A stretch of 64,000 nt of DNA from Planctomycetota bacterium (GTDB taxonomy: Bacteria > Planctomycetota > UBA1135 > GCA-002686595): positions 1 through 64,000 of the forward strand of contig JANQEJ010000054.1 in the NCBI GenBank assembly GCA_028278425.1. The letters run 5' to 3'. Under the pieces are notes generated by a model, which worked only from the letters and a program-made list of their open reading frames with translations, was not told the origin of the DNA and made no database searches. Below, one piece after another: positions 14,991-23,787 of this stretch. Each line of letters opens with the position of its first letter. Position 1 is the stretch's first letter. A program made the translations under genes and the position numbers.

Positions 14991-17798
14991 CTACCAGCCC
15001 AGCGGCTGGCTGGCGCCTAGCCCCGGCCCGAGCACCACCGCGTTGGCGAGCAAGCGCGCCGAGGCCTCGTGATAGCCGCGGAACGCGGGCATGGCGGCGA
15101 ACAGGATCACCTGGCCGTTCCCGCTCGCCTCGACGGTGAGCCAGGCGCTGTCGGCGATGCGCTCGCGCGCCTCGGGCCACACGAGCCCGCCGAGCCGCAT
15201 CGTTTCCTCCGGCGCGATGCGCACCGCGGTCTCGACCGGCGGTTTCGACAGGAAGACGCGCGAGCCGTTGAAGTAGACCGGCAGACCTTCGCGGCAGCCG
15301 GCGGTGATCCAGTGGTTCAGGTTGACCTCGGCGAGGAGGTTCACGCCGTAGGGCGAGAACGTACGTGTCCACTCGTCGTGGTCCTCGTCGACCTCCGCGT
15401 CCTCGGCCTCCGCTTCCTCCTCGTCGGCTTTCTCCGTCGTCGGACCCTCCCAGATCGCGCTCGCATCGACGACGACGTTGCGCGCCGCGCGCTCGCGCTC
15501 GACGGCGACGCGATAGGACGGGAGCTCGTCGAGCGCGTCGCGCCGCAGCACCACCGACGTCAGCTCGAGGTCGATCGCCGCCGCGGCGGCGCCCGCGCAG
15601 GCGATCAGCGTCCCGCCCCCGTCCACCCAGGTGGAGAGCGCTTCGGCGTGCGGCCTGAGGAGCGATGCACGCGCCCCCGGCGGCAGGATCAGCACGTTGT
15701 AGCGCCGCAGGTCGTAGCTTCCGAAGCGCTGCGCATCGATCAGCGTGAAGGGGATGCCGAGGTTCGCGTCGAGGTGGTGCCAGAGGTTCCCGTAGGCTTC
15801 CACCGACACCGGCGCGTTCGCGAGCACCGCCACGCGCGGCCGGGCGAGCAGCGTGAAGTGCCCGCCGCCGAGGTCCGGCGTCTTGTCGGGCGAACGCCCG
15901 GTGGATGCCGTCAGGACGACCGCCCCCGACGCCTCGGCGGCCGCCGCGACCCGGTCCTGAATCGCCTGCGGGTCGCCTTCGTTCTCGTGGCGGCGAATGA
16001 GCAGGCTCCCGCGCGGCAGGGTCGTCGTGCCGACCCGGAACGGCTCGTCGCTCGCGTGGACCTGGAGGCCCAGCTCCATCGCGCGGATCGCGAACACGAC
16101 CGACGTGTCCGTCGAGGAGTCCACCGCCCATGCGAAGGGCGGGTGCGTCGTGTCCTGCGGCGGCACGACGACCCCGGCGGTTTCGGGGACCTCGGCCACC
16201 GGCGAGCCGTCCACGTCGGCGTGGTCGATCCACCAACCGTCGACGTCGAGCGCGTGGGGTAGCGACCAGGCGCTCAGGTCGTAGATCTTCGTCTCTCCCT
16301 TTTGCTCGAGCTCCTCGCGCTCGGCCTGGAGGGCCGCGTCGTCGTAGCGCTCGTCGAAGGTCAGGTACGCCTTGACGAGCTGCGCCATCGGCTGGCGCGT
16401 CGAGATCACGATGGTGCCGGCGGGAAACTCCCGCGAGTCGAGGCGCTCGCCCAGGGTGCCCTCGCCGTTCGCGCCGGTGAACGCGTCGCTCGCGCGGAAG
16501 CACTCGATCCCCTGGCCGGTCAGCGTGCGCAGGAGCCCGCGCTCGCGGTCCGCGTTGCGACCCGGCACGAGGACGAACATCCGGTCGTTCCCCGGCGTGT
16601 TCGCGGCCACGTTCTTGCGCTTGTTCGCAAGGTAGTCCGCGAGCACCTCGCCGCGGCGCGTCGCGAGAGTCGTCAGATCCGCCATCGAGGCCGTGAGCTG
16701 ATGGTGAACGGTCTCGCGGTAGGTCATCACCTCGCCCGAGGCGCGCTTCAGCGGGAATCCCGACGTCGACGACTGTTCGTAGAGGATTCCGATCGCTCCG
16801 ATCAGCGACGACCAGGCGTCGGAGTAGAACGGCGCCCACCCGTCGGCCCACTCGCGCGTGTAATAGCTCCAGCCGCGCTCGTCGAAGGCGGCGGCCGCCC
16901 CCGCGGCGAACTCGTTGTGCCAGAACTCGTGCTTCTCCGGGAAGTGCGGGTTGTGCGGTCTCTCCTGCGGGTAGAAGAGGAACGTGTCGAGCGAGCCCAT
17001 CTCGTGCGCGTCGACGAAGAGCTGTGGGTTGAATTCGAGCACCGCCCTCCAGCGACCGCGTGTCTCCGGCTGCGTGCCCACCATCCAGTCGCGGTTCAGG
17101 TCGAACAGGTAGTGGTTGCCGCGGCCGTAGGGCCAGTGTCCGCGGTGCATGCTCGCGTAGTCGAGGTTGGGCGTGTAGCCCGCCGACTGCTCGACCATCG
17201 AGATGATGCGCTCGCGCCCATCGGGGTTCATGCACGGATCGATCACGACGACGACGCGGTCGAGGAGCTCGGCCACGTGTGCGTCCTGCGAAGCGACCAG
17301 GTGGTAGCCCAGGGCTACCGCGGCGTCGGAGCCGGAGAGCTCGTCCCCGTGGATGCTGTATCCCATCCACGCGACGGGCGGCGTGTTCTTGACGAGCTCC
17401 TCGCCCTCGGCGTCCGACAGCCCGCGGGGATCGTGCAGCCGCGCCAGGTTCGCGCGGATCTCGTCCAGCCTCGCGTGGTTCGCCTCGGTCGTGATCACCG
17501 CGTGGACGAGCTCGCGACCCTCGTGCGTGACGCCGTGGCTCCGCAGCACGACGCGCGGCGAAGATTCCCACGCCCGGAAGCACGCGAGGATCTCCGCGTG
17601 ACGTGACAAGCGCGTGCCGTGCATCTGTCCGAGAATCGCGTCGGGCGTCGTCACGCTCGCGTCGTAGTTCGCGCCGGGAAAGAACGGCTCGTCGTACGCG
17701 AGCTCGACCGGATCGCCGAAGCGGATGTGCTCCTCGGCGGGCGTCGCGGGGTCCTGGGCGAGCGCGGACAGCAGACACAGGGCGATCGAAGTGGACAT
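14991..17798 (-). CDS. secreted M14-family zinc carboxypeptidase with C-terminal amidotransferase-like domain
   Basis: This 935-residue exported protein carries an M14 carboxypeptidase domain. Zinc ligands are His150 and Glu153 (GYSIHGDELSG) and His265 (FVDAHEMG); LFDLNRDWMV and IDPCMNPDGRER are typical substrate-pocket segments. After about residue 400 the sequence continues with a long region containing VLILPPGARASLLRPHAEAL and GGTLIACAGAAAA, like the class-I amidotransferase-like domain found behind M14 domains in this subfamily. The Met of MSTSIALCLLSALAQ is chosen as start because it opens a signal peptide; TACACT sits 6 nt upstream. It is divergent from the sulfatase-fold gene with only 22 bp between start codons. 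Confidence 0.9.
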   Translation of the reverse strand: MSTSIALCLLSALAQDPATPAEEHIRFGDPVELAYDEPFFPGANYDASVTTPDAILGQMHGTRLSRHAEILACFRAWESSPRVVLRSHGVTHEGRELVHAVITTEANHARLDEIRANLARLHDPRGLSDAEGEELVKNTPPVAWMGYSIHGDELSGSDAAVALGYHLVASQDAHVAELLDRVVVVIDPCMNPDGRERIISMVEQSAGYTPNLDYASMHRGHWPYGRGNHYLFDLNRDWMVGTQPETRGRWRAVLEFNPQLFVDAHEMGSLDTFLFYPQERPHNPHFPEKHEFWHNEFAAGAAAAFDERGWSYYTREWADGWAPFYSDAWSSLIGAIGILYEQSSTSGFPLKRASGEVMTYRETVHHQLTASMADLTTLATRRGEVLADYLANKRKNVAANTPGNDRMFVLVPGRNADRERGLLRTLTGQGIECFRASDAFTGANGEGTLGERLDSREFPAGTIVISTRQPMAQLVKAYLTFDERYDDAALQAEREELEQKGETKIYDLSAWSLPHALDVDGWWIDHADVDGSPVAEVPETAGVVVPPQDTTHPPFAWAVDSSTDTSVVFAIRAMELGLQVHASDEPFRVGTTTLPRGSLLIRRHENEGDPQAIQDRVAAAAEASGAVVLTASTGRSPDKTPDLGGGHFTLLARPRVAVLANAPVSVEAYGNLWHHLDANLGIPFTLIDAQRFGSYDLRRYNVLILPPGARASLLRPHAEALSTWVDGGGTLIACAGAAAAAIDLELTSVVLRRDALDELPSYRVAVERERAARNVVVDASAIWEGPTTEKADEEEAEAEDAEVDEDHDEWTRTFSPYGVNLLAEVNLNHWITAGCREGLPVYFNGSRVFLSKPPVETAVRIAPEETMRLGGLVWPEARERIADSAWLTVEASGNGQVILFAAMPAFRGYHEASARLLANAVVLGPGLGASQPLGW

Positions 17799-17804
17799 GG
17801 GCGC

Positions 17805-17814
17805 AGTGTAGGAT
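17805..17814. promoter_or_regulatory. overlapping divergent leaderless -10 elements
   Basis: Only 22 bp (17799-17820) separate two divergent start codons. On the minus strand TACACT (17810-17805) ends 6 nt before the M14 ATG at 17798. On the plus strand TAGGAT (17809-17814) ends 6 nt before the GTG at 17821. The hexamers overlap by two bases, so RNA polymerase could occupy only one direction at a time. No Shine-Dalgarno sequence fits on either side. Confidence 0.5.
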
Positions 17815-17820
17815 CCGCCG

Positions 17821-19335
17821 GTGCGCGCGTTCCGTCTTTTCCTCCCCCTTGCGGCGCTCCTCGCCGGCTGCTCCGGCGGCGATCGGGAGCGCACGAGCCT
17901 CGTGCTCGTCGTCGTCGACACCCTGCGGGCGGACCACGTGCTCGATCCGGAGGGACGCATCGAGACGCCGCACCTCGCCGCGCTCGCGGCCGACGGAGTG
18001 CTCTTCGACCGCGCGTACACACACACGACGTGGACGCTGCCGTCGCACACGGCGCTCTTCTCCTCGCGGCCGCCGTACGCGAACGGCGTCACGTTGAACA
18101 GCCAGCTCGTGCCCGAGGACCTGCCGCTGCTCGCCGAGTGGATGGCGGAGCACGGCTACGCGACGCGGGCGGTGACGAGCCTGGTCTCGCTCACGCCGGT
18201 GAAGGTCGGGCACGGCCTCGACCGCGGCTTCGCGACGTTCGAGGAGCGCATGGTGATGGGCTACACCGCCGCCGAGGTGATCGACGAGCAGGTGGCGCCG
18301 GTGATCGCCGAGCTCGCGGAGGACGGGCGCCCGTTCTTCCTCTTCGCTCACTACTGCGACCCGCACGAGCCGTACTACGCGCACGGAACGGCGGCGACGC
18401 CGGCCGAGGTGCTCTTGAACGGCGCGCCGGTCGGCCGCATGGCGTCGCTCGCCGACCCGGAACCGTTCGAAGTCGAAGTCGAGTTCCCGCCCGGAGTCAA
18501 CCGCGTCGAGCTACGCGCCGAGGGGCAGCCGGTCATCCGCATGATCCACGCGGCCGACGGCGACGCAGCCTTGCCCGTCGAGCTGAAGCGCGACGACGCC
18601 GATCGGCCGTACGCGGAGTTCGCGATCGAGGGCGAAGCGCCGGTCACCGCGCGGCTCGAGGTGTGGGCCGACGAGCTCGTCTCCTACGAAGAGGCGCGGC
18701 GTCGCTACGCGCTCGAGGTCGAGTACGTCGACCGCTACCTCGGCGCGCTGACCGACGCGCTCAAGCGCCACGGTCTCTACGACGACGTTTTGATCGTGCT
18801 GACCTCCGACCACGGCGAGAGCTTGGGCGAGCACGGCGAGCTCTCGCACGGCAAGACGATCTACGACGAGGTCCTGCACGTGCCGCTGATCGTCAAGCCG
18901 CCGGCGGACCACCCGCGCGCCGCGGACCTGGCCGAGCGGAGCGGCGTGCTCTCCCGCCACGTCGACCTCGCGCCGACGATGCTCGAGCTGCTCGATCTGC
19001 CGGCGCTCCCCGGCCAGACGGGCGTCTCGCTCCTCTCCGACGCCGAGCGCGTGCTCGAAGCGGAGATGCACTACCCCCTGGAGCACGACCACTTCGCCCT
19101 CTTCGACGGCCGCCGCAAGCTCGTGTTCGTCCCTGACCTCGACCGCTTCCTGATGTTCGACCTCGAGGCCGACCCGGACGAGACGCGCGACGTGCTGCCG
19201 GAGACCGAAGACGACCTCGACGAGTGGAAGGCGCGCCTGCGGCACATGGCCGCCGAGGCGAAGCGCACCGACGTCGGCCTGCCGCCGAACCTCCCGCCGG
19301 AGATCGCGAAGCAGCTCGAGGCGATCGGTTACTGA
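17821..19335 (+). CDS. sulfatase-fold lipoprotein lacking the formylglycine Cys/Ser
   Basis: This 504-residue protein has a lipobox (LLAGC, Cys17) and a sulfatase/alkaline-phosphatase-superfamily fold: TSLVLVVVDTLRADHVLD at the N-terminal metal site and VLTSDHGESLGEHGELSHGK at the C-terminal site. The nucleophile position reads T72-L-P-S-H76 rather than C/S-x-P-S-R, as in the gene at 1286. About 100 residues between ~190 and ~290 (VEVEFPPGVNRVELRAEG and following) form a beta-rich insertion that splits the core. The GTG start at 17821 is required for the signal peptide and has TAGGAT 6 nt upstream. The C-terminal GAGGCGATCGGTTACTGA is repeated at 21634. Confidence 0.87.
   Translation: MRAFRLFLPLAALLAGCSGGDRERTSLVLVVVDTLRADHVLDPEGRIETPHLAALAADGVLFDRAYTHTTWTLPSHTALFSSRPPYANGVTLNSQLVPEDLPLLAEWMAEHGYATRAVTSLVSLTPVKVGHGLDRGFATFEERMVMGYTAAEVIDEQVAPVIAELAEDGRPFFLFAHYCDPHEPYYAHGTAATPAEVLLNGAPVGRMASLADPEPFEVEVEFPPGVNRVELRAEGQPVIRMIHAADGDAALPVELKRDDADRPYAEFAIEGEAPVTARLEVWADELVSYEEARRRYALEVEYVDRYLGALTDALKRHGLYDDVLIVLTSDHGESLGEHGELSHGKTIYDEVLHVPLIVKPPADHPRAADLAERSGVLSRHVDLAPTMLELLDLPALPGQTGVSLLSDAERVLEAEMHYPLEHDHFALFDGRRKLVFVPDLDRFLMFDLEADPDETRDVLPETEDDLDEWKARLRHMAAEAKRTDVGLPPNLPPEIAKQLEAIGY
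19318..19335 (+). repeat. direct repeat, left copy (3' end of sulfatase-fold gene)
   Basis: GAGGCGATCGGTTACTGA, covering the last codons and stop of the sulfatase-fold gene, recurs at 21634-21651 with one mismatch (GAGGCAATCGGTTACTGA). The pair brackets a lower-G+C block with two unrecognised genes. Confidence 0.5.
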
Positions 19336-19534
19336 TTTGGGGCGAAGACCGCACTCTGCCAGATTCCCCAGTTTCGCGAACGGGCCGAGAAAGGAGCGGA
19401 AAGTCGCCAAGCTTCGGTAACGCTGCAGCGATGGTTGCCTAGGATGATTCCGGACGCCGCGGCGGCCGCCGTTGGCTGGTGCAGCTCGCCATGTTGCAGC
19501 TCGCTATTCCCTGGACCTATTCCACTCTTTTTCG

Positions 19535-21034
19535 ATGCATCTCCGGACTCTCCTCCCGGTTGGAATCGCACTTGGCTTGTTCTCCGCCGGCCTCGTGATC
19601 TACTCCGGGGGCACGGGCGGTCGCTCGCACGTTCCCACCTTGCAACAAGAGGCGGCAGAAACGCGAACCGCTCGGCTCCTGGGCCCGGCCGGCACATCAG
19701 CCGACGGACGGGCTTCGATAGCAGCGTCGGTCCCTGAGGCGTTTCCCGGTTCTGAGCGCTCGCTGCTCGAGCTCTTGGCGAGTCTCGCCGGCATCGAAGA
19801 GCACCTTCTCACGTCGGCCCTCACCTCCGGCCTTGACGGGACCATAGCGGGTCCCGAAGAGCTCGAAGACGCGGTCGCTGAGATCCTCATCAAGCCGGAT
19901 CACGTTCTGCAAGTCATCGGACTCCTTGAATCCGGTGATCTGCGCGGAGGCCGTCGCGGCGATTCGTTCGAATGGAGCCGGTTTGACGATCTGACTCGCC
20001 TTGAGTATGGAGCCATTCGGGCTCTCTCATGGGCGATGACCGGCTACAACGATCCGGGCGATGGAGCGAATCCGTTCTTCGGCCTCACCTGTGGCCACGA
20101 GGTCGTCCTCAACGTGGTGCTGGCCCTGACCCGAATGGAAGGGAGTGCGCAAGAGTACCTCCTCAACTGCGTGGGCGAAGCTCGGTATCAGGCAACGGGC
20201 CTTCCCATCCTCGACGCGTCCTATCTGGGAGACCTTCTCGCTCTCCGCGGTGCGTTCATCGATCACGAGGAACTGTTTTGGCGCCTCCTATCCATCATCA
20301 AGGAGACCATGGCGCCCGAAGAAATCAGGGCTCTCGACGCTGTCGCGGCCGATCCCAACAACCCAACCGCCGTCAGTGGCCAAATCGCGGCTCTCTTTCA
20401 AGCGGGTGAACACGACCTCGCCATGCAGGTTGCGCGGCAGACGTTCGCCCTTGCCAGCTCGGACGAGGTCAAGAAGGCGGTGACCGCGGCAGTCGTCACC
20501 AGGGCCCGCGAGACCGACGCGGCGGCCTTCATGGTGGAACGCACGCACGACACGAAGAGGTGGGCCGGGTTGTGGCTCTCCCTCGGTCGAAGAGAGTATG
20601 GCTCCGAAGCGCTGAACGCCTCCTACACGGGTCTCTTCGGCAAGGCCATGGGGGGGGCAGATTCCTCCACAAACGAGAGAGCTCGTGAGCTCTGCCTGAC
20701 GGGGATGGTCGACGCCAACGAAGACCGTCTGATCGAAGTCTTCAACCAAGAGTCCAGCCCGAGGATTCGAGGCCAGGCTCTTCTGACGATGACTTTTCGC
20801 ACCGACTACGCATCCTCTCAAGACCATCTCGATCTCTTGGAGAAGGGCATCGACAACAGCGATGTCGACGTCATGAAGGGAGTCTCCGTCGCCTACACCT
20901 TGACGGCAAAGGCGCCGCAGGACTCCGTTCTCCGCGAGAACGGAATCGGGGTTCTCGAGAAGATCCGCGATTCCTCAGAGTCTGAGCGCGCCCGCGAGTA
21001 CGCCAGCCGATGGCTGGACGAGCTCAACGACTGA
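19535..21034 (+). CDS. anchored or exported helical hypothetical protein
   Basis: This 499-residue protein begins MHLRTLLPVGIALGLFSAGL, a signal peptide or N-terminal membrane anchor. The rest is mostly alpha-helical, with repeated patterns of acidic/Leu helices separated by short turns, and resembles HEAT/TPR-type scaffolds, though I cannot assign a repeat family. Its base composition is visibly less G+C-rich than its neighbours. The start at 19535 is chosen for the hydrophobic N-terminus; no strong Shine-Dalgarno sequence precedes it. It is followed 31 bp later by a small Cys-rich exported protein, so the two may function together. No catalytic residues are evident. The 199 bp before it (19336-19534) hold nothing I recognise. 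Confidence 0.7.
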   Translation: MHLRTLLPVGIALGLFSAGLVIYSGGTGGRSHVPTLQQEAAETRTARLLGPAGTSADGRASIAASVPEAFPGSERSLLELLASLAGIEEHLLTSALTSGLDGTIAGPEELEDAVAEILIKPDHVLQVIGLLESGDLRGGRRGDSFEWSRFDDLTRLEYGAIRALSWAMTGYNDPGDGANPFFGLTCGHEVVLNVVLALTRMEGSAQEYLLNCVGEARYQATGLPILDASYLGDLLALRGAFIDHEELFWRLLSIIKETMAPEEIRALDAVAADPNNPTAVSGQIAALFQAGEHDLAMQVARQTFALASSDEVKKAVTAAVVTRARETDAAAFMVERTHDTKRWAGLWLSLGRREYGSEALNASYTGLFGKAMGGADSSTNERARELCLTGMVDANEDRLIEVFNQESSPRIRGQALLTMTFRTDYASSQDHLDLLEKGIDNSDVDVMKGVSVAYTLTAKAPQDSVLRENGIGVLEKIRDSSESERAREYASRWLDELND

Positions 21035-21065
21035 TTCTGTCCACCTGTTATTCAAGGAGTTACCG

Positions 21066-21545
21066 ATGCAAGCCATTAGGGCCCTTTCTCTCCTCTTCGT
21101 CTCGTGTCCATGGGTCGCCGCCGCGGCTTTCGCCCAAGGGGGAGCTGCCGGAAGCCCAGGCGGAGATCCTCCGGCCACTCACGAGTGTCCCGACGTCAAG
21201 GCCTCGCAAGTAGACGGGAGCACCGAAGCTGCTGAGGGAGCAACGGTCAAGACCTGTGGTATCGGACTCGTGGTCTTCGGATTCGGCGGCGGGATCGTGG
21301 GCGAATCCTGCCCTTCGACGCAGGTGAAGACGCCGGCGCACCAGGCGTGCAAGGGAGAGGTGAGCGAAGGCAAGGAGTGTCTGCAAGACGACGACGTTCC
21401 CGTCACCGCCTCGGATTGCCAGTGTGGCGGGCTCATCATTCCGGGGATCTCGGTGGGGATTCCCATCAAGTGCAAGTGCGGGGATTCCTACCCGTTTGGG
21501 ACCGTCGAGGATGCCAAGACCGCGGATTGCCCTCCCGATCGGTAG
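21066..21545 (+). CDS. small Cys-rich secreted protein
   Basis: This 159-residue protein has a signal peptide (MQAIRALSLLFVSCPWVAAA) and a mature part with ten cysteines, including SDCQCGG and IKCKCGD pairs, around Gly-rich strands (IGLVVFGFGGGIVG, GLIIPGISVGIPIK). It is probably disulfide-stabilised outside the cytoplasm. AAGGAG precedes the ATG at good spacing. It directly follows the 499-residue exported protein and lies inside the direct-repeat-bounded, lower-G+C block. No family is recognised; a role as a structural, inhibitor or toxin-like exported peptide cannot be decided from sequence. Confidence 0.7.
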   Translation: MQAIRALSLLFVSCPWVAAAAFAQGGAAGSPGGDPPATHECPDVKASQVDGSTEAAEGATVKTCGIGLVVFGFGGGIVGESCPSTQVKTPAHQACKGEVSEGKECLQDDDVPVTASDCQCGGLIIPGISVGIPIKCKCGDSYPFGTVEDAKTADCPPDR

Positions 21546-21633
21546 CGCCCGCGGTCCTCGCTCGATGCGCGGCGTTACGTCGCCCGGCTCGGCTCTCTCA
21601 CCGCCCGAACGGTTACGCGACGGATGGCACCGC

Positions 21634-21651
21634 GAGGCAATCGGTTACTGA
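21634..21651 (+). repeat. direct repeat, right copy
   Basis: GAGGCAATCGGTTACTGA, 17 of 18 bases identical to the 3' end of the sulfatase-fold gene at 19318-19335. It lies between the Cys-rich gene and the anti-sigma gene and overlaps the 3' end of the latter. Confidence 0.5.
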
Positions 21652-22115
21652 GACCGAAGCGCCAGCGCCAGCATCCCGTACTTCCCGCGCCCCGTCGCCG
21701 GCGGCGGCGGGCCGCTCGGGATCTCCGGCAGCGCGTCGTCCGGGCGGTTCGTCGCGAAGCCGGAAGTCGCGACCTCCGGGGTGACGTCCACCGGATCCGG
21801 GGCGTTCGGGTTGAACGTCATGACGAGGAGCCCCGCGGCGAGTCCCGCGGCGAAGGTGAGGAGCGCTCCGCCGACCGCTCGGCGGCGGGGCGCGGTCGTC
21901 TCGTTCAACCGCTCCTGCCAGTCCTCCGGAAGCGCGCCGTCGTCGCGTTCGGCCGCCGCCGCCATGACCGTGCCGAGGCCCGCGCCCAGCTCGTGCTCGT
22001 ACGCCGCGCAGTCGGCGCACGCGGCGACGTGCGCGCGCAGGCGCTCCAGCTCGGCCGCGTCGAGCTCGCCGTAGAGCTGAAGGGCCATGAGCTCGCGGAA
22101 TTCTTCGTGCTTCAT
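21645..22115 (-). CDS. zinc-finger anti-sigma factor
   Basis: This 156-residue protein has an N-terminal anti-sigma zinc-binding domain, with ligands in LRAHVAACADC (His-x3-Cys-x2-Cys, residues ~28-36). One transmembrane helix follows near residues 80-100 (VGGALLTFAAGLAAGLLVM), then a Pro-rich extracytoplasmic tail. It should hold the ECF sigma factor encoded just upstream; its ATG overlaps that gene's stop (ATGA). This is a classic sigma/anti-sigma pair. The extracytoplasmic tail is short and low in complexity. Confidence 0.88.
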   Translation of the reverse strand: MKHEEFRELMALQLYGELDAAELERLRAHVAACADCAAYEHELGAGLGTVMAAAAERDDGALPEDWQERLNETTAPRRRAVGGALLTFAAGLAAGLLVMTFNPNAPDPVDVTPEVATSGFATNRPDDALPEIPSGPPPPATGRGKYGMLALALRSQ

Positions 22116-22660
22116 CGTGGGTCCTCGGTCGGTCGGTAGGTGGAGAGGGCGGCCTGCAGCTTCAGGCAGGCGCGGGCGAACTGGGTCTTGACGGTGGGGA
22201 GCGCGACGCCGAGCACCTCGGCGACCTGGCGCAGCTTCATCCCGCCGGAGTGGCGCAGGAGGAACACCGCGCGCTGTCCCTCCGGGAGCGTGTCGAGCGC
22301 GGCCCCGAAGCGCCGCTCGAGCTCGGCGCGCGCGGCGAGGTCGTCGGGGAGCGCGCGCTCCTCGACGTCGGTGGCGCCCGCCTCGTGAAGCTGCGCGTCG
22401 GCGACGTCGTCGCGGGTGCGGCGGCGGCGCGCAAGGTCGAGCGAGGTCGACACCGCGACGCGCCGCAGCCAGGCGCCGAAGAGCTCCGGCGCGCGGCCCT
22501 CGTCGAGCCGCGTCCAGAGCCGCAGGAAGGTCTCCTGCGCGGCGTCGGCGCCCAGGTGATCGTCGCGCAGGATCGAACGGCAGATGCGGAGCACCGCCGA
22601 ACGGTGCTCCGCCTCGACGCGCTCGAAGGTCGCGCGCGGACTCCCGGCCATCGCGTTCAT
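22112..22660 (-). CDS. ECF RNA polymerase sigma factor
   Basis: This 182-residue sigma-70 factor has region 2 (LRICRSILRDDHLGADAAQE, then TFLRLW) and region 4 (LDTLPEGQRAVFLLRHSGGM, KLRQVAEVLGVALPTVKTQFARACLKLQ). The start at 22660 overlaps the stop of the upstream lipoprotein gene (ATGA), and its own stop overlaps the anti-sigma start (ATGA). It is probably regulated by that anti-sigma factor and may autoregulate the operon; I see no clear promoter repeat. The Met four codons downstream is an alternative start. Confidence 0.9.
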   Translation of the reverse strand: MNAMAGSPRATFERVEAEHRSAVLRICRSILRDDHLGADAAQETFLRLWTRLDEGRAPELFGAWLRRVAVSTSLDLARRRRTRDDVADAQLHEAGATDVEERALPDDLAARAELERRFGAALDTLPEGQRAVFLLRHSGGMKLRQVAEVLGVALPTVKTQFARACLKLQAALSTYRPTEDPR

Positions 22661-23787
22661 TTCATGAGCACGGAAACCACCCGCATCACGTGGTCCCGGT
22701 CGTTGAGGTCCTTGCCCTCGAACTCCCACCGGGCGAGCCCGTTCTCGTCGAGCGCGGCGTAGTTGCCGCCGACGATCGTTCCGGGCATCGCGACGCGGAC
22801 GTCGAACTTCTCGTCGGAGAGGTCGGTGGTGTGGTCCTGGGCGGTCAGGTTCCACTCCACGCCGAAGAGCGCCGCGTGGACGGTCTCGGACGGCGCGCCC
22901 TGGGAGGTGAGCGAGTCGGCGAGCGAGGTGCGGAAGGCGGCGCGCATGTCGCGGTCGATGCGCTCGATCGGATGCGGACCGGCTTCGACCTCCTCGTCCT
23001 TCTCCGCCGCGTCCCAGGCGATCGAGTCGTTCCAGAGGCGGTCGACGTAGGGCTCGGTGAAGACCGCTCCCACGGCGGTGCGCACGTCGGCGACCGCGCG
23101 CGCGGCCACCGCCGGGTCGAGCATCGCGTCGCCGCGCGTGTACACCATCAGGACCGAGTCGCGCGCCGCGCGCTCCGCCACGGTCTCCGCGCCAGCGCGC
23201 AGGAGGCCGGCGACGTACTCGAGCTCGTCGGCTGAGAGCGGTGCGTGCTGCTCGAAGCGCGCTTCGAGCTCGTCGCTGAGGTCGAGGTCGCCGAGCGCGT
23301 CGTAGCCCTCCTTCACGCGGCCGTGGTACACGCGCTCGAAGGTGTAGACGAGGCGGTCGCCCTTGTCCTCGACCTTGAGCGAGGCGCTGCGCTCGAGGTA
23401 GGCGTTGCGGTACGGCTCGGAGTCGGGTGCGTGGAAGCGCGGCCAGCTCTCCACCGACTGGAAGTCCGCTTCCACGACGAGCGACATGCCGTCGTCCTTG
23501 TTGTGGTTGGTCTTCGCCATCCAGTCGATCTGGTCGGCGCGCTCCTGGACGTAGGCGCTGCCGGTGTCCGGGCCGACGTGCTCGAGCCACATCGGCGCGT
23601 CGCCGCTCGGGATCCACGGGCCGCCGAGCGGAAGCGGGTAGCCGTCGGTCAGGTCGACGATGTCGCCCTTCGCGACGAGCTTCACGTGCACGGACCCGTC
23701 CGGGCGGACCTGGATCGTCTCCTCGTTCTCCAGGCAGGAGGCGAAGAGAAGGGGCAGGGCGAGGGCGGCGAGAAACGGCTTCTTCAT
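22657..23787 (-). CDS. exported lipoprotein heading a sigma/anti-sigma operon
   Basis: This 376-residue protein has a lipobox (LLFASC, Cys18) and a body starting LENEETIQVRPDGSVHVKLV. This resembles exported proteins that sit in outer-surface stress operons, but I do not recognise a named family. A GGAGA leader precedes the ATG. It is the first gene of a coupled operon with the ECF sigma and anti-sigma genes. It could be the signal-receiving or target protein of that pathway; this is inference from position only. There are no enzyme motifs. Confidence 0.78.
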   Translation of the reverse strand: MKKPFLAALALPLLFASCLENEETIQVRPDGSVHVKLVAKGDIVDLTDGYPLPLGGPWIPSGDAPMWLEHVGPDTGSAYVQERADQIDWMAKTNHNKDDGMSLVVEADFQSVESWPRFHAPDSEPYRNAYLERSASLKVEDKGDRLVYTFERVYHGRVKEGYDALGDLDLSDELEARFEQHAPLSADELEYVAGLLRAGAETVAERAARDSVLMVYTRGDAMLDPAVAARAVADVRTAVGAVFTEPYVDRLWNDSIAWDAAEKDEEVEAGPHPIERIDRDMRAAFRTSLADSLTSQGAPSETVHAALFGVEWNLTAQDHTTDLSDEKFDVRVAMPGTIVGGNYAALDENGLARWEFEGKDLNDRDHVMRVVSVLMK

